This document shows, in pieces, positions 1-12,700 of a stretch of 64,000 bases of DNA. The notes beneath the pieces are model-generated. The model ran no database searches. It saw nothing but the letters and a program-made list of their open reading frames with translations, and was not told the origin of the DNA. The stretch is from Coleophoma eucalyptorum (lineage: Eukaryota; Ascomycota; Leotiomycetes; Helotiales; Dermateaceae): NCBI GenBank assembly GCA_026120035.1, contig JALRME010000077.1:1-64000 (forward strand). Reading direction: 5' to 3'. Numbering within the stretch: the first letter of the stretch is position 1; every line of letters starts with the position of its first letter. A program made the position numbers and the translations under genes.

Positions 1-104
1 CCTAACCCTAACCCTAACCCTAACCCTAACCCTAACCCTAACCCTAACCCTAACCCTAACCCTAACCCTAACCCTAACCCTAACCCTAACCCTACCCTAA
101 CTCT
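1..104. repeat. Telomere repeat array (CCCTAA)n
   Basis: The window starts with about 16 uninterrupted CCCTAA units, ending in a slightly degenerate unit near base 100. CCCTAA on the plus strand at a left end is the expected orientation of a chromosome terminus with the TTAGGG telomere sequence common in filamentous fungi. Everything to the right is therefore subtelomeric. Confidence 0.97.
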
Positions 105-430
105 CGGTTGCTAACGACCAGGTTTTTTTACTAAGCTTACGTACTTATAATTTTTGTATATAAAATTTTCTCGGTTGATAAACAACCGAGGGATAATAAC
201 GTTAGGGTAGCCTCTTGCTTGGTTGTTTATAGTTACGTAGTATAACTAGTTACTCTTTTGGGACGAGCCCTCCTAAATAATATAATAAGAATTATACTAA
301 TCTCCTCCTTTTTATATAGCCTTACAGTATTAACCCTAATAATCTAGAGGGCTCTAGTAGCTAGCGATTCGACCTAAAGTCAAGAGAGAGAAGGATAAGG
401 ATAGAATAGGCGAAATAAAGAGGAGACGAC

Positions 431-480
431 TAAGAGAGATTGAGAGAGAGAGAGAGAGAGGGAGGGAGGGGGGGGGGGGG
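431..480 (+). repeat. Purine microsatellite (GA)n then poly-G
   Basis: The plus strand is almost pure purine here: a GA dinucleotide run passes into GGGA repeats and then about 14 consecutive G. It is a simple repeat with potential for triplex or G-quadruplex structure, located 0.4 kb from the telomere. Confidence 0.85.
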
Positions 481-680
481 TAAGGTCACGGGGTGTAACT
501 AGTTATCCTTTTCGGTAATTCACCCTTCCCTACCAAAGGTCGACCGTCTCGACCTCGATCTACGACCGCTTCGACCTCGTCAAGCCTCTCGTAAGCTCGT
601 AAGGCGTCCGGCGATCGTAGGTAGTAGTCTAAACCTCACGTTAGGGTTAGGTTGGGGTTACGATAAGGTCACGGGGTGTA

Positions 681-805
681 ACCAGTTACCCTTTTGGGAC
701 GTCCCGTGATCGAACCCTTTAATATCGAGGCGTGTAGAGCTCGCGACTTAGCGAAGCCGTCTCGCTTAGCTGGCCGCCGACCTACCAATGGACTTATATA
801 GACCG
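681..805 (+). repeat. Subtelomeric dispersed repeat, copy A
   Basis: About 125 bp (ACCAGTTACC ... TCGC GACTTAGCGAAGCCGTC ... CCAATGGAC) that recurs at 31096-31220 with most positions identical. Its left part also matches shorter segments at 481-515 and about 235-262. It has no coding potential and is either a subtelomeric repeat or a decayed mobile-element fragment. Confidence 0.75.
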
Positions 806-1502
806 TCGTACCCCGTGGATTAGTTAGCTTATCTAGATTACTTATTGATCCAACTGATCCTACTAATCTAATTACGTAATATCTTATAGTCCCGTCATCT
901 CTACTAATGGTTCTTTGTACGAGCCTCCTTCGTCGAGCCTTAGGCTATTAGCTGTCATATGTTCGCAACAATTTTGGTGGAGAGTGTCCCACTCGCTTAT
1001 ATCTCACTCGTATATAAGTCACGTTAATTAGAGATAATTATATATATAATCACCTTACTAAGTATCCCTAAGTTTATCACTATTAAGGTATGAATTAAGA
1101 TAATTCAACCTCTTCTAATAATACACTACACTTCCTAATATATATTCGTCTTAATAGAAATACTTATTAGAGTGGGATAGTTGAATAAAGAATATTTTAC
1201 TATCTTCCTCGTACGTTGTTATTATACATAGCTTTTTGATTGAAGAACAGAAGTCTAGAAGTTCATTGATTTATTAAAGAGAAATCAAATGTGTGATACA
1301 TCTAAAAGCCTTACGTACACTCTGAGAACAAGTCCACAAAGTAGGTGAGATCTTATCGTTTAAGTACGATAAATACTCAATTACTAGATAACCTAGTCAA
1401 GATTTTTCTCTAACGGAGGTGTAAAGTCGTAGATGAGTTGTATGTAAAGGAGAAATCAGCGAGATGAGAGGAATCCATAGGAGAAAAACTTGGGGTTGAG
1501 AC

Positions 1503-3034
1503 CTATATGAGGCCTCTAGGAATTGTTGAGAGACTAGCTAGTGTAGTAGTATTAATATCACGATTTACGCTACTAGCCATGGCGCTCCTATAAGATGCTA
1601 GTCTAGCGTTACTACTTACGCTATTGCTGCCGCTACTAGACATATTGGTAGTATCTCTAGACATGTCATAGTTGCATTGTGCCTGGAGTGGTTGTGTGTT
1701 GTTACTCTTACAAAATTGGTGGAATGCTTCCTCTAAGCCGAGGGTAGAAAACTGGTTTAAGGGGCCTATACTTCCTTTGAGTGAAAGTTTAGGTGTAGTA
1801 TTTAATGAAGAATAGTTGGTTTGGAGTGTATGAGTAGCGTAATCGGAAAGGTCCTGGTACATGCCCAAGTCTGGGACTAAAGTAGTCAAGTCTTGGTCCT
1901 GATAGATGGAGTCCACTGGTAAAAGTCGAAGGAGGACTCCCGATGGAGAAAACTCTGGGTTAGGTTCATGGCTCCAAGTAGAAGACGTGAGGTTTACGTT
2001 CCCAATCTCAATACCTTGAGGACTGTGATAACCTAAAAGTTGGCCGCTTGTTGAGACATCCGACACCGATAACGACGAAGAATGGACCTTGTTCTTGAAT
2101 TTGGTTGCACTAGAGAATAATTCATTCTGAGTGACTCGCACTTGCTGATCTTGCCTCTGTGGAGTGCTATTACTGATGTTAGATCCTCTTTCGAACCTTT
2201 GCTTGTACCTAAATATAGTTTGGTCCCATTAGCGAACCCTTTTTCCTAGGAACAAAGAGGTTGATGATCCCATGCCACTAGCTGAGAAGTATTGCCGACT
2301 TTGCAGTCACCGCCTAATACGCATGGAAGATATATTTTTGATAGTATCACTAGATGCCCCAAGAACCCAAGACATGGAAAATACTCCGAAGGCTTACCGG
2401 TTTCGAGCTGCGATAGGAGTGCGGTCTGGAAAAAATCTTTGAATAATCTCCGTCCAGTTGCGCCCGTAAACCCGAACAGCGTTCTCTAGAATGCTGTCCT
2501 CCAAGAGTGACCACCTGCCGCGATTGATGTTGGGATTGAGGCACTCGTGCCACTTTCTTGAGCATTCTATCAACAAGCAAAATCAGTGTTCAAGGCCAAT
2601 AACGCTGTTTGATGCACGTCGCTTACGATCTGCTTGTCGTGTGCCGACAAATTCTGATACCTTATTCCATCTAGAGTAACGTTAGTCTATGGTGATGTTA
2701 AAAATAGTTGGGAATGCTTACCTGCAGCCATATAATCTGACACCCTCCTTCAGCTTTTCATCTTCATCCTGCCCCCATGGACCCTTCGTCACAATAACGC
2801 TCAAAGTGTATACCCATCTCTTTCTACAATCTTTATTCGTTCGTCCTTCTATGTGTGAAGCAACCTTTTGCCAGTCCACATCTCTACAATCTATCGTGAA
2901 GTGCCAGTCAGCTTTCAAGTACTTGTGTGCCTTCGGAAACAATCATGGGACATACTATAATTTGCGATAGCTTCACGAAGCAGTGCATCCTCGTCCTCTG
3001 TCCAATGTCTTGACGGCTTCCTTCTTCCTATCAT
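1503..3034 (-). CDS. R1R2R3 Myb-like DNA-binding protein
   Basis: Five exons (3034-2956, 2890-2722, 2670-2627, 2566-2398, 2208-1503) join in frame to a 388-residue protein. The four introns have GT-AG ends; the last is about 190 nt. The first ~165 residues hold three Myb repeats: R1 begins WTEDEDALLREAI and ends RKRW, R2 begins GPWGQDEDEKLKEG and ends CSRKWHE, R3 begins GRWSLLEDSILENAV and ends ARNRYKQRF. The tryptophans of each helix-turn-helix are mostly present. The rest (~220 residues) is Ser/Thr/Asn-rich low complexity, as in transactivation regions. The start is the only in-frame ATG close before R1. R1R2R3 Myb proteins bind DNA in the nucleus. This is the most telomere-proximal gene and the only transcription factor near the biosynthetic cluster; a role in controlling the cluster is inference only. 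Confidence 0.85.
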
Positions 3035-4339
3035 TCTTGCCCATTCAAGCAAGAAACAAATGGAGTTGTGGTTTTCTGTTCCGGCTGAAGTTGGAGGAAG
3101 GTGGTCGCTATTGAATCTAGGTTATCCCCTATGGACAGAGCTCTTGGAGCCCCGGTGTATCTCTGTTGGAATATCGATTTCAATTTGCAGTGTTTTGAAA
3201 CCCTGGGAGGATATTGATCGGCCCTACACAAGTTCAGATCATGTGCCATATATTCGCCTTCCTGCCGATGAGCCACTCGACTCTAACTTTAGACAGGAGA
3301 GAATATAGTTGCCTAGCGTCATAACAGCCGCACATGAGATGAGAGTGGTAAGATTACTCCTATGTACGTAAAGTGATAGGTGATAAAGCTTTCCAATATC
3401 GAAAATGTAGTGCCGTATAACCTTAGTCTACACGGAGCTGGTTATAAATGGTATAAGCTCATTCTATCCTGACAGATCTGCATTTGGATCAGCCTTATAG
3501 CAATGCTATAGGGGTAAGTCTAGTTAGTGAAATCTGAGGATATGAACTGAATAGCTTTCGTACTTTCACGAATGTTTATTGCAACAATCGTGATAGGAAT
3601 ATATTCGCTTATTATGATATGTAACCTCCTAGCACTTAGAATTTATTTAATTTCTGAGTAGTATGAGCTTATTCAGTAGTATAAGTAATTTTCTGGTTTT
3701 ATGCTACAGTAAGTAAAGATTATATGAAATTAGGTCTTCTAGTATATAGGTGATTATTTGAACAAACCTCTAGAGTTCTTCCGAATATATAGCTAAAAAT
3801 CTAAATAATTATATTTGTTTATTTGCAATATATAAGTTTACTTGATTATTTTAACCTTAACAGTTGCTTATTTAAGCAAGATTTTAGATATATTAGAGCT
3901 GCTTTTAGTGATTTCATAGCATTAATATAATAATGTGCAATTTAGCTCGAAAGAACTTACCATCTATTAAGCCAAAATATCCCAATTACTTCATTTGAAT
4001 CGTATTTAGGTCAATGATTACAATAGTATTTCTGTAAAACATTTATCCCTAGTTAAACAAACTCTAATTAGTCACATTCTGCGCAATCCGTTGTTGCAAT
4101 AGAGTTTGACTACCCCGCGACGCTTCTGAGCTTATTGGTTCGCACATCTCTGTTCCGGTTCGCCCGCACTGCAAAGATTCGGGATTGGTGAGATACTGGC
4201 TGTGGAAGACCTCGAACATTATGCAGAGACACATGCAAATTCGTTACTTGACGTAAATTTGACTAGCCCTGCTTATGCTGTCAATTTGCTTTTGGGGCTG
4301 AAAATGTATGCGTGCGTGCGAGTCGACGGACTAAGTCAT

Positions 4340-4375
4340 CAGCTTGTTCACTTCAGCTTGTTCACTTCAGCTTGT
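4340..4375 (+). repeat. Short tandem repeat, 14-bp unit
   Basis: CAGCTTGTTCACTT occurs twice in tandem, followed by a partial third copy (CAGCTTGT). An imperfect direct repeat ending in GGGGCTGA flanks it on both sides. No function is evident. Confidence 0.8.
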
Positions 4376-4460
4376 GTTGTCAATTTGCCTTTGGGGGCTG
4401 AGGATTGAGTAGAACTTAAATACTTAAGTCCGTCAGTCATAACAACACCAGTACGCTTTG

Positions 4461-4482
4461 GGGGTCAGACCAGGACCAGACT
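4461..4482 (+). promoter_or_regulatory. Cluster direct-repeat operator, site 1 (MFS promoter)
   Basis: Two tandem 11-bp half-sites, GGGGTCAGACC and AGGACCAGACT, with CAGAC starting at 4466 and 4477. It lies 353 bp before the MFS start codon. It matches the other five cluster sites in sequence and in the exact 11-bp period. Confidence 0.7.
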
Positions 4483-4834
4483 GTTAAGCTCTTTGATCTG
4501 CAGATCACACTCGAATTGCTTGTCAGTTTACTTGTTCGTGCGGAGCATGTAAGGCGTCATATTTTGCAACCATACTGGTATCCGAACCTAGTTTGTGTGA
4601 CTTGAGAACTTCGGCATTCTCAAGTCCGAAATCTAACAGCTGGTCTGTCTCATGTTGCTACCGCCTTTAGTCGATGCATTTCCGTTCATGAGCTCTCTTG
4701 AACGCCATCTCTATTCATTACAATCTGCTACATTGCAGCCTTCTACTCATTTGACAACCAAACCCAATGCCTCTTTATCACCGTAGTTAAAGACACCAAC
4801 ACTGAGAAATCAGGTCCAGGCAGGGTTAAGCACA

Positions 4835-6120
4835 ATGGAGCTACCAAAAGCCCCGCCCCCAGCACCACCAGATGGTGGTATTCAAGCGTGGCTTGTCTGC
4901 CTGGGCACCTTTACTGGCTATGTTGCGACATTTGGCTGGCTTACCTGTCTCGGGGTTTTCCAGGACTACTACCAGCAGAATTTTCTCTCTTCCTATTCTC
5001 CATCCGCAGTTGCATGGATTCCATCTACGTTTGCAATGATGATATTTGGAGGGGGTCTCATCTTTGGCAAAGTTTTCGATAGCTATGGTCCTCGCTGGCC
5101 TATGCTCGTTGGAACCTTGCTGCAAGTCTTTGGCTTGATGATGACTAGTCTTAGTACAGAATATTATCAAATATTTCTGAGCCAGTCCATCGTTAGTGCC
5201 ATAGGTGCCAGCATCATTTGGCCATCGTTTGCTGCATCTCTATTGACCTGGTTCGAGAAGAAAAGATCGACGGCTTTTGGTATTGCGACCACCGGAAGCT
5301 CCATAGGCGGTGTGATATTTCCTATCATGGTCTATCGTTTGCTACCTCAAGTCGGCTTTCCTTGGACAATGCGAATTGTTGCCTTTGTCCTACTCGCCTT
5401 GCTCGCCGTGACAAACTTGACTGTCAAATCCAGACTCAAACATTCGCCGAAGCCATTTACGGTGAAAGAATACATCGTACAGCTTAAAGACGCCGACTTC
5501 GCCGTCACTGTTCTCGGATCAGCACTTTTTTCATTTGGTTTGTTCATCCCATTCAACTTCATCATCCTCCAGGCCGAACATGAGAACATGTCCAGCCACC
5601 TTGCTCAGTACTTGGTATCTATCTTGAATGCAGCAAGGTAAGACCAAATTCAGTATTTATTTGGGTGTCTCTGATTCAGCTAACTAATCTTAGCCTTCCT
5701 GGTCGAATATTTCCAGGTTTTCTTGCGGACAAGTTTGGCCGGTTCCATGTTTTGGTCGTTACCACTCTACTCTCGGGTATTCTAACACTTGCAATCTGGA
5801 TCCCCGCCAAGAGCAATGTTACCATCATTCTTTTCACTGCTTTGTATGGCTTTTTCTCGGGGGCTTATGTTTCACTCGGTCCTTCGGTCGTTGCACAGAT
5901 CTCTGACATCTCTCAAATTGGGTTGCGCAACGGCGTATTATATTTCTTTATTGGCATAGCTGTGCTTGTCGGCAATCCCATCGCAGGTGCTTTAATCGGC
6001 TCAGATAGTGGCAACTATACAAAGTTGCAAATTTTTGCTGGTGTAATGATGGTTGCAGGTTCAAGTCTGTTGTTCTGTGCGAGGATTATTATATCAGGCT
6101 GGAAATGGAAAGTCACATAA
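4835..6120 (+). CDS. MFS transporter, monocarboxylate-transporter-like
   Basis: Two exons (4835-5637 and 5694-6120) around one GT-AG intron with a CTAAC branch site give 409 residues. The N-terminus reads PPDGGIQAWLVCLGTF, the hallmark opening of the fungal monocarboxylate-porter (MCT/SLC16-like) subfamily of the major facilitator superfamily, and about 11-12 hydrophobic spans follow. FLADKFGRFHV in the second half is the MFS loop motif. Fungal members carry small organic acids or export secondary metabolites across the plasma membrane; the substrate cannot be read from sequence. The gene converges on the PKS gene and has the shared operator upstream, which supports a role as the cluster's transporter. 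At 409 residues it is slightly short for the family (often 430-480), mainly because the cytosolic N-terminus is brief. Confidence 0.9.
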
Positions 6121-6785
6121 TGAGTAGCAACTAGGGAATTGATATACTAATTATTCTTCGCAAGACTTTCCTAGTATAGGTCCCTTACTTTAAGAGGAAT
6201 GCAAATTTGAAATAGTTGAAAACTAGCAAGATTAGGGTTCCATTGAATAGTAACCAGACTATTTACATCTAGGCGATCGTGTCCACGATAAGCTTCAGCC
6301 TCGATGCGTAACAAAGTCATATCAGTGTTAGGTAATGATCTTGTTGTTAAATAACTTGATTCTTATGACAAGTAGAGAAGTCGAGTTAATCTTGCCTCTG
6401 CTGAGTATATCTTGTTGGCCAACAAAAATAATTACAATAGGCCTGGGTAAGTGCTTCTTGTACTAACTAGGTGTATTAAGCTAGCAGGACGCTTCATACC
6501 AAATGATGGCTCATTAAAGGTATATATGCTTCTATTAAATAGCTTATTTGGAAACTGTTGGTTTACGTCAGGTAACGTAGTGAGTAACTCTCGAAGTCAA
6601 ATCAGGTTCAGGTAGTATTCATAAGGTATATAATAGATTCGATCTTGATTAAAGAGAGTGTAAGGCAGAGAGGTATAAATATCTCTCTCGCTAATGATAC
6701 TATATAAATGTGACTAGGTCTTGTGATTGACCTATAATGAAATTCCGACAGAAACATTGACACTTTTAGTTGTGGTCTTATCTAC
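6121..6785. other. Convergent intergenic region, MFS and PKS 3' ends
   Basis: AT-rich sequence between the stop codons of two converging genes. It presumably holds both 3' untranslated regions and terminators. No further gene or repeat is seen. Confidence 0.6.
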
Positions 6786-9700
6786 CTAACTTGACTTTGC
6801 CAACTCTTGTTCCACCTTCTTGCTTAAAGTTTCTACGCTCGTAGTAGGGTGAAGTAAGTCAAGCAATGTAACATTTACGCCTGAAGTTTTGAAAAGCCAG
6901 TTCCTCAGCTCACCTGCAACCATGCTATCAATTCCATAGATCTTGATTGGCTGCTTACGTTCAATATCTTCCGTCGGAACAAAAAGTAATCGAGCGACCC
7001 TCTTGTGTATACGATCAATTAGGGCACCGTTTTCATCATCATCTGATACCACGATTCCGTCACTGCCTTGACCATCGCCTGATGATCCAAGATGGTCAAA
7101 GGCTGAAAGAAGGTTCGAAAAGCATGGATTATTATACCAGGACATTTCCGAGACAGGATATCTCGTATTGGCCGCCAGAAGGCCATTTGGCTCGAGACCA
7201 GCAAGTAAACGACCTTTGCTATATGAAGTATCGGTGCTCAATGCTGATATTGCGGAGGACGAGTCCAAAATTGCAGCTTCACAGAACTTGAGAAACTCGC
7301 CCTCGCTATTTCCGTACAGACCCATTTGATTCAAGTGCTCTTGGTATTGTAAATTGCTACTAACAATACCAACGTCAAGGATGTGACCTAGGGACAATGA
7401 AGTGGCAGGAAGACCAAGGCTAAATCTGTGACGAGCGAATACATCCATGAAAGAGTTTGATGCCATGTAGTTTCCTTGGGTGAGAGAACCTAACGCTGTG
7501 GTCCAGGAGCTCCACATGATGAAAAAGTCAAGCGGTGAGTCTAAAAGAGCGTTATGAACGTTTATGGTACCAATGAAACGGGGGCGTAGCGTCTTGTTGA
7601 AGTCCTCCAATGTCATTTCACTGAAGAAAGCATCCTATTGACTAGTTAACTAGGTCACTCGAAAGATGTCCCGCGGTCCAGACTCACGTTAAGCTCGAGT
7701 GGAGCTAGAATTACTCCTTTAATCGGTCCCGAGATAGCACCTACAGCTTTTTGCACATCTTGTGTTGATGTGACGTCTCCTTTAACGACCGTAAATTGAA
7801 CACCGATCGATTGGAGCCAATCAAGAAACTCTGTGGTTTCATGATTGACTGCACCAGATCGAGATAGAAAGACGAAATTTTTGCCTCCTCTTCCAACCAT
7901 CCATCTTGTAAAGCTGCGCCCCAGACCACCGAGGCACCCTATGAGAAGATACGAGGCAGTCGGGTCGAATGACACGGTGGTATTCGAACGGATAACCTAC
8001 AGTATCCAGTTAGTAAAATTTCTCATCCGTTATGGACTAGGCACTCACTGGAACTTTGTTCTTCGAGTAGCGCAGATCCAGTGTTACTGATGTAGAAGAT
8101 GGCCCTGTTTTGCTGAGCTCTGTAAATGCATCTTGAACACTGGAAATATCAAAGACTTTGGAGGGGTATGGTTTCAGAGCACCCTGAGATATCATATCTT
8201 GAGCTCGACTCATCAAACTATTGTTTAAAGTTAGAAGTTGCATACTTTGCTTCATATTGAAGGACCAACCCTGCGATGATGTTCGGCCGACTGCGCGCAA
8301 CTGCTTCGAAGTGGACCAAAGTGCTGGTTATGTTCGGCTTTTGGGCGTTGCTAGGAGTGCTGCCTTGGCCAATCCTCACGAATCGACCCAGTGGAGCTAC
8401 CAACTGATCGTCGATATCTCCTACACTGTCCATGATAACAACATCAAAACCTTTACCAGAGGAGAGACTTAGAAGACTGGGAGCAACGTTCCTGTCGGTA
8501 GTGGAAAATACGATATTTAACGGAACGCCTAGATCGGAAAGGACACCAAAATTTCCTTTAGATGTCTCTATAGCCAAATTCTAATCATCTATATTAGTGT
8601 ATAGATTTTATAATGGCAGAAATGGAACAGACCTTGGCCCCGAAGAATTTTGAGACCTGATAGGCAGCAAATGCAAATTCGCCTATATCTGACCGAATGA
8701 GAACGGACTATAAAATATGAGCTTTTGTCTTAGAAAATGACAAATGTGTTCTACTTCTCCTTTGTTAACCCTGCCAATGGTATAAACTCCGTAGATTGCT
8801 AAGCACGTTGCAAAGCCAGCCATCCTCGCCTATAAGATTAGCGTAGCTTGAAAATATCCCAGAACAAGAACTTACTTCAATAAAGTTTTTACTGGGTGCT
8901 TTGGTGAAAAATGCTGATTTTTCACGTACAACGTTACCAACTCTATTAAATGAGATGCCGAATACTAGATCTCCTTTTTTCAACTTGTTGACAGCGTTCC
9001 CGATCTGCTCGACGATGCCGAAACATTCACTACCCGTAGGATAAACCGAGTGTCCATTCGAGACTGAATCAATCATCTACGTCTTCGTAAGTGTGTGCTT
9101 ATATTACTACACAAAATTAATGACTTGCCATTTTCCCAATTTGAAGAGCGTGAGCCTTCACTTCAATACTGTCGTCTTCTAGTTTGTCAACAATAGTTTG
9201 AGCTTCTTCGAGACGAGCGGTCTGAAGAGCATCAGGCTTCTCGAGCGAACAATGGAAGGAAAGATTTTGAATCTCCTGATATGAAACATTTTCTGGGCGT
9301 GACATATCATCTCTTCTCGCATGAGCTGCTTCATTCAACTTGTCGTCGCTTCTTAGGCGAGAGATGTGAAGTAGACCTTCTTTACTTCTATATTCGATGT
9401 CTTCTCCTGAAGCATTCTTATGAGCCATCTCCTCAAGCTTAAGTAGATCCTGAAATGTTTCATAGAGAGGAGAAGCATCATTTGTGTCAAGATCAACTGT
9501 AAGCAACTTCGAAGAATTCAGCTCCGTCCTGAGGGAACTGAACAATCCAGTGATCATCCCGAACTCTGGTTTTTGGCCATCCAACAGGCTACCTCTTGTT
9601 ACCCACAATAAGGAGCTCGAATCGAGGATCTTGCTTTTGAGACCCAACCATTCTTCAGAAGTGATACTGGGAAATAGTGGCTGGTCGACTTCAGCGAGGA

Positions 9701-12700
9701 TGATTACTCGCCTATTATGGAGGTTGCTTGTCGAAGTAAGCGGCAGAAGTTGGACTAAGTAACCATGGGTCGACATGAATGAGGCAAATTCAGACACAAA
9801 AGACGAAATAGAGGTTCTATACACCTAGAAGTTCTGTAAGTATGTGACTGTCTTCGATTTGGACAAAGTGGAGCACTTACTATTGTGAGCTCCTTAACAG
9901 TTGGCAGACTGTGTGGGGCTGCCTCCTCAATCGCTCTGGAGAAGATTACTGCAGCTTCCTTGTACTCTGTAAAGCTATCCAGCATAATATCAACCCCTCT
10001 AAAGCCTGCCTGTGGAAGAACATTGTTCCACATGGCATGTGTAAGAAAGGGACCTTCGGTTCGTGGAAATTTGACGTCCTGATCTCCGTTCCAGAAGTCG
10101 GAAAATGCGCCCTGCTCGCGAGTCAGCACAGAACACCATGAAATACAGCAGTAGTGCCTGTCACCAAGATCATAACCCAAGACAATCTCGCTGTGAAGCT
10201 GTTAGCATGGTAAGGAAATTGTTGGACAGGGCTAGACAAACGCTGGACGATTTCAAAAAGTGCAAGCTGTCCACCAGGCTTCAGTAGCGATCGAATATTA
10301 GAAAGAGTTTTTTGTATATCAGTCGTAGCATGAATAACCTGTCAAGGTTATTAATAAGATGTTTCCAAGCTTATGAGGGACTGCTTACATTCGAGGCGAT
10401 AACAAGGTCGTAGTCAGAATCAAACCCTTGCTCACTTGGCGGTGTCTGCATATCGAAAGTGGTATACTTGATGCCCTTATACTTGCTGAAGCTATTTTGT
10501 GCTTTAGCCAAAAAAGAGCTAGTGATGTCTGTAAATGTATAACTCTCATATCCACGATACAATGCATGCCCGCGCAGAGCAGGCAATACTTCTTTTGTTG
10601 CGCTTCCGGTCCCACCACCGACTTCGAGGATCTTGAGACGTGGGTTCTTGTGCGAAAGAAGTTTTATAACCTCTGTCAGAGCTTTATTCCCCGCTGAGTA
10701 TAGTTCCATATATTCGTAGGTGTCATCTAGCATATGATCTTCGACTGCAGCTTGAATTCCAGTCATCTCGCCCCGATATACTGCAGGCAGACTTTCATAC
10801 ATATGTATCATTAGCCGCGCTTCGGGTGCATGGTGTTCCATCAGTGCAGCAGACAAGAGTTTCATCTGAGCATCGCGAGCTTGTATTGATTGTGCCAAAA
10901 TATCTCGGCCTCCTGGAATTTCACCACCCTTTGCGAGCTCGACTTTCTCAGCCATCCAATCTAGGTATCGCTGAAGGAATGGTATTTTTGAGCCTTGTAC
11001 AAAGAAATCATGATTTTTTTCATGAAACTGCAAAATTTGATACAAGGCAAGCTGTTCGAGCAATGGAACTTCGGGGATTTTGCTGTTGCTGGTAGAGGGG
11101 TATAGGCGAGCCAGTCTCGAATTTGTAAGTAGGTCAAAGTCTGGCTCCCAAACTATCCGCGTAAACGGTGATGCATTTTGGGAGTATTGGGGATTTGAGA
11201 TTTGAGAGGAGGTAAAGATAACATCTGAAGCTCTGACAATACTTCTGCCATCAGCGGCCAATATTGTTTCGTCACTAGCAAATCCACGGTCGTCGCGTCT
11301 TTTGATTGTGGCGGTGGCTTTCAAAGAAACCTCCTTTTCAGAAGACGGCTTAACATGAATGCTAAGACGTCCAATAGAAATCGGAAGGAATGCCGATCCG
11401 AGTTCGCTGGCGCGTCCTCTATGATCTGCTAGGATGGCTAGCTGCAAACATGAGTCTAATGTGGCAGGATGGATGAAGTACCGGGATTCTTCGTTCATCA
11501 AGTCCCTCGTAGTGTTTGAACATAGTAAGCTTTCGGCGGTTCGCAAATTCTCACTAGTAGAGACTTGGATGTTGGAGAGTGTTTGGAATGTAGGCCCGTA
11601 GTTGAGTCCAACGCTAGCAAAGGAATCATACCACCTAGTGCATGAGACTGGCTTTTGGGTTGAAACAGATATGTCATCCTTGCTGACTACTTCCAATGTA
11701 TCTACGCTTATTAGCCCTGTATAATGTGGACAGTAGAAAGTACCTTTTAATTCAGATGTGTAGCCAACGCTGCCGTGACAATGTTCTGTGAATATATCGT
11801 CCCCATTTTTATTTACGACAGACGTTATACTGAAGCTCCAATATACCCGTTCCCCGCCCATTTTACCAAAGTCGGGACGGAGGCTGGTCAGTATTTCTAC
11901 TCCTCGATCGTCATCGGGAACAAGAAGGGCCGCAGAAAGCAATAAATTCTGGAGTTCAAAAGCATCGATTAAGGATATATTCACGGAATTTACCTCTGCA
12001 GTTTGTAGGGCTGCTTCTATTGCAATCGCAATATATGCCGTTGTGGGAAACACTACATCAGGGCCGATCTACATCGAAGTCAGCGTACTACTAACAATCG
12101 GGTTTCAGAGCGACAAACTTTATGATCTTGTAGCCACGGCACACTTTTATTACTCAATACGTTTCTCCAGGTCGGCTCATTCCGATTTCCTCCTGGAATC
12201 CTAGAACCCAACAAATCGTGTCGGGGATGTCTACGGAGACGAAATTCCCTAGTCCAACGATTTTCAAAGTGAAACATGTGGTTATATTGCCATTGGTATC
12301 TGGGCAAGTCAACAATGGTATTGCCAATTTTCCGGTCGTATACAGAATTTGTGACGGGGTCGTAGTTTTCTATGGCATTAAGATGTAGAAGGTCAACGTC
12401 ATGACCGTTAGCAAACAGAGTCCCAGCTGTCGCCAATACACAATTGGCTCCATCCTTCTTCCTGAGAAGAGTAGACAAGTACGGAGGGAGCTTGCCTGTC
12501 GTTAAACTCTGGCTGATTTGACGTATTGGACCTTGCAAAGCCGAATGAGGACCAATTTCAAGTAGGTAATCCAGAGGCACAGTCTCCGCAATTCTGGTCA
12601 ATCCTTGACTGAAGCGAACGGAAGACTCAAGGTTTAGACGCCAGTATCGTGAGTCTGGTGTTTTCTGCATGATGTCTGAATAAACCGTAGAAAGAAAATC

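Larger units (their letters stand above)
105..1502. other. Gene-free subtelomeric DNA
   Basis: There is no coding signal on either strand. The stretch is AT-rich with many TA steps. It contains a purine tract at 431-480 and three related copies of a GGTGTAACTAGTTA-like segment, near 235-262, 481-515 and 664-805. The last of these recurs at 31.1 kb. A degenerate telomere-like stretch (GTTAGGGTTAGG) lies near 640-655. Confidence 0.75.
3035..4834. other. Intergenic region between Myb and MFS genes
   Basis: AT-rich from 3300 to 4080, with no coding frame supported on either strand. At 4340-4375 a 14-bp unit (CAGCTTGTTCACTT) is repeated about 2.5 times, flanked by two copies of a TGTCAATTTGC...GGGGCTGA segment (4278-4301 and 4377-4404). 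The direct-repeat operator at 4461-4482 lies in its right part. The last 200 bp form the MFS promoter. Confidence 0.6.

Noticed and set aside
3031..3308. Overlapping open frames on both strands upstream of the Myb start
   Set aside because: Neither shows a family motif. They overlap the Myb 5' region, and the Myb frame itself has an upstream stop, so no extra exon is required.
8213..8264. Apparent frameshift in the PKS ER domain
   Set aside because: A 52-nt intron with a TTCTAAC branch site joins RPNIIAG to [12 protein letters not shown], as expected for the family.
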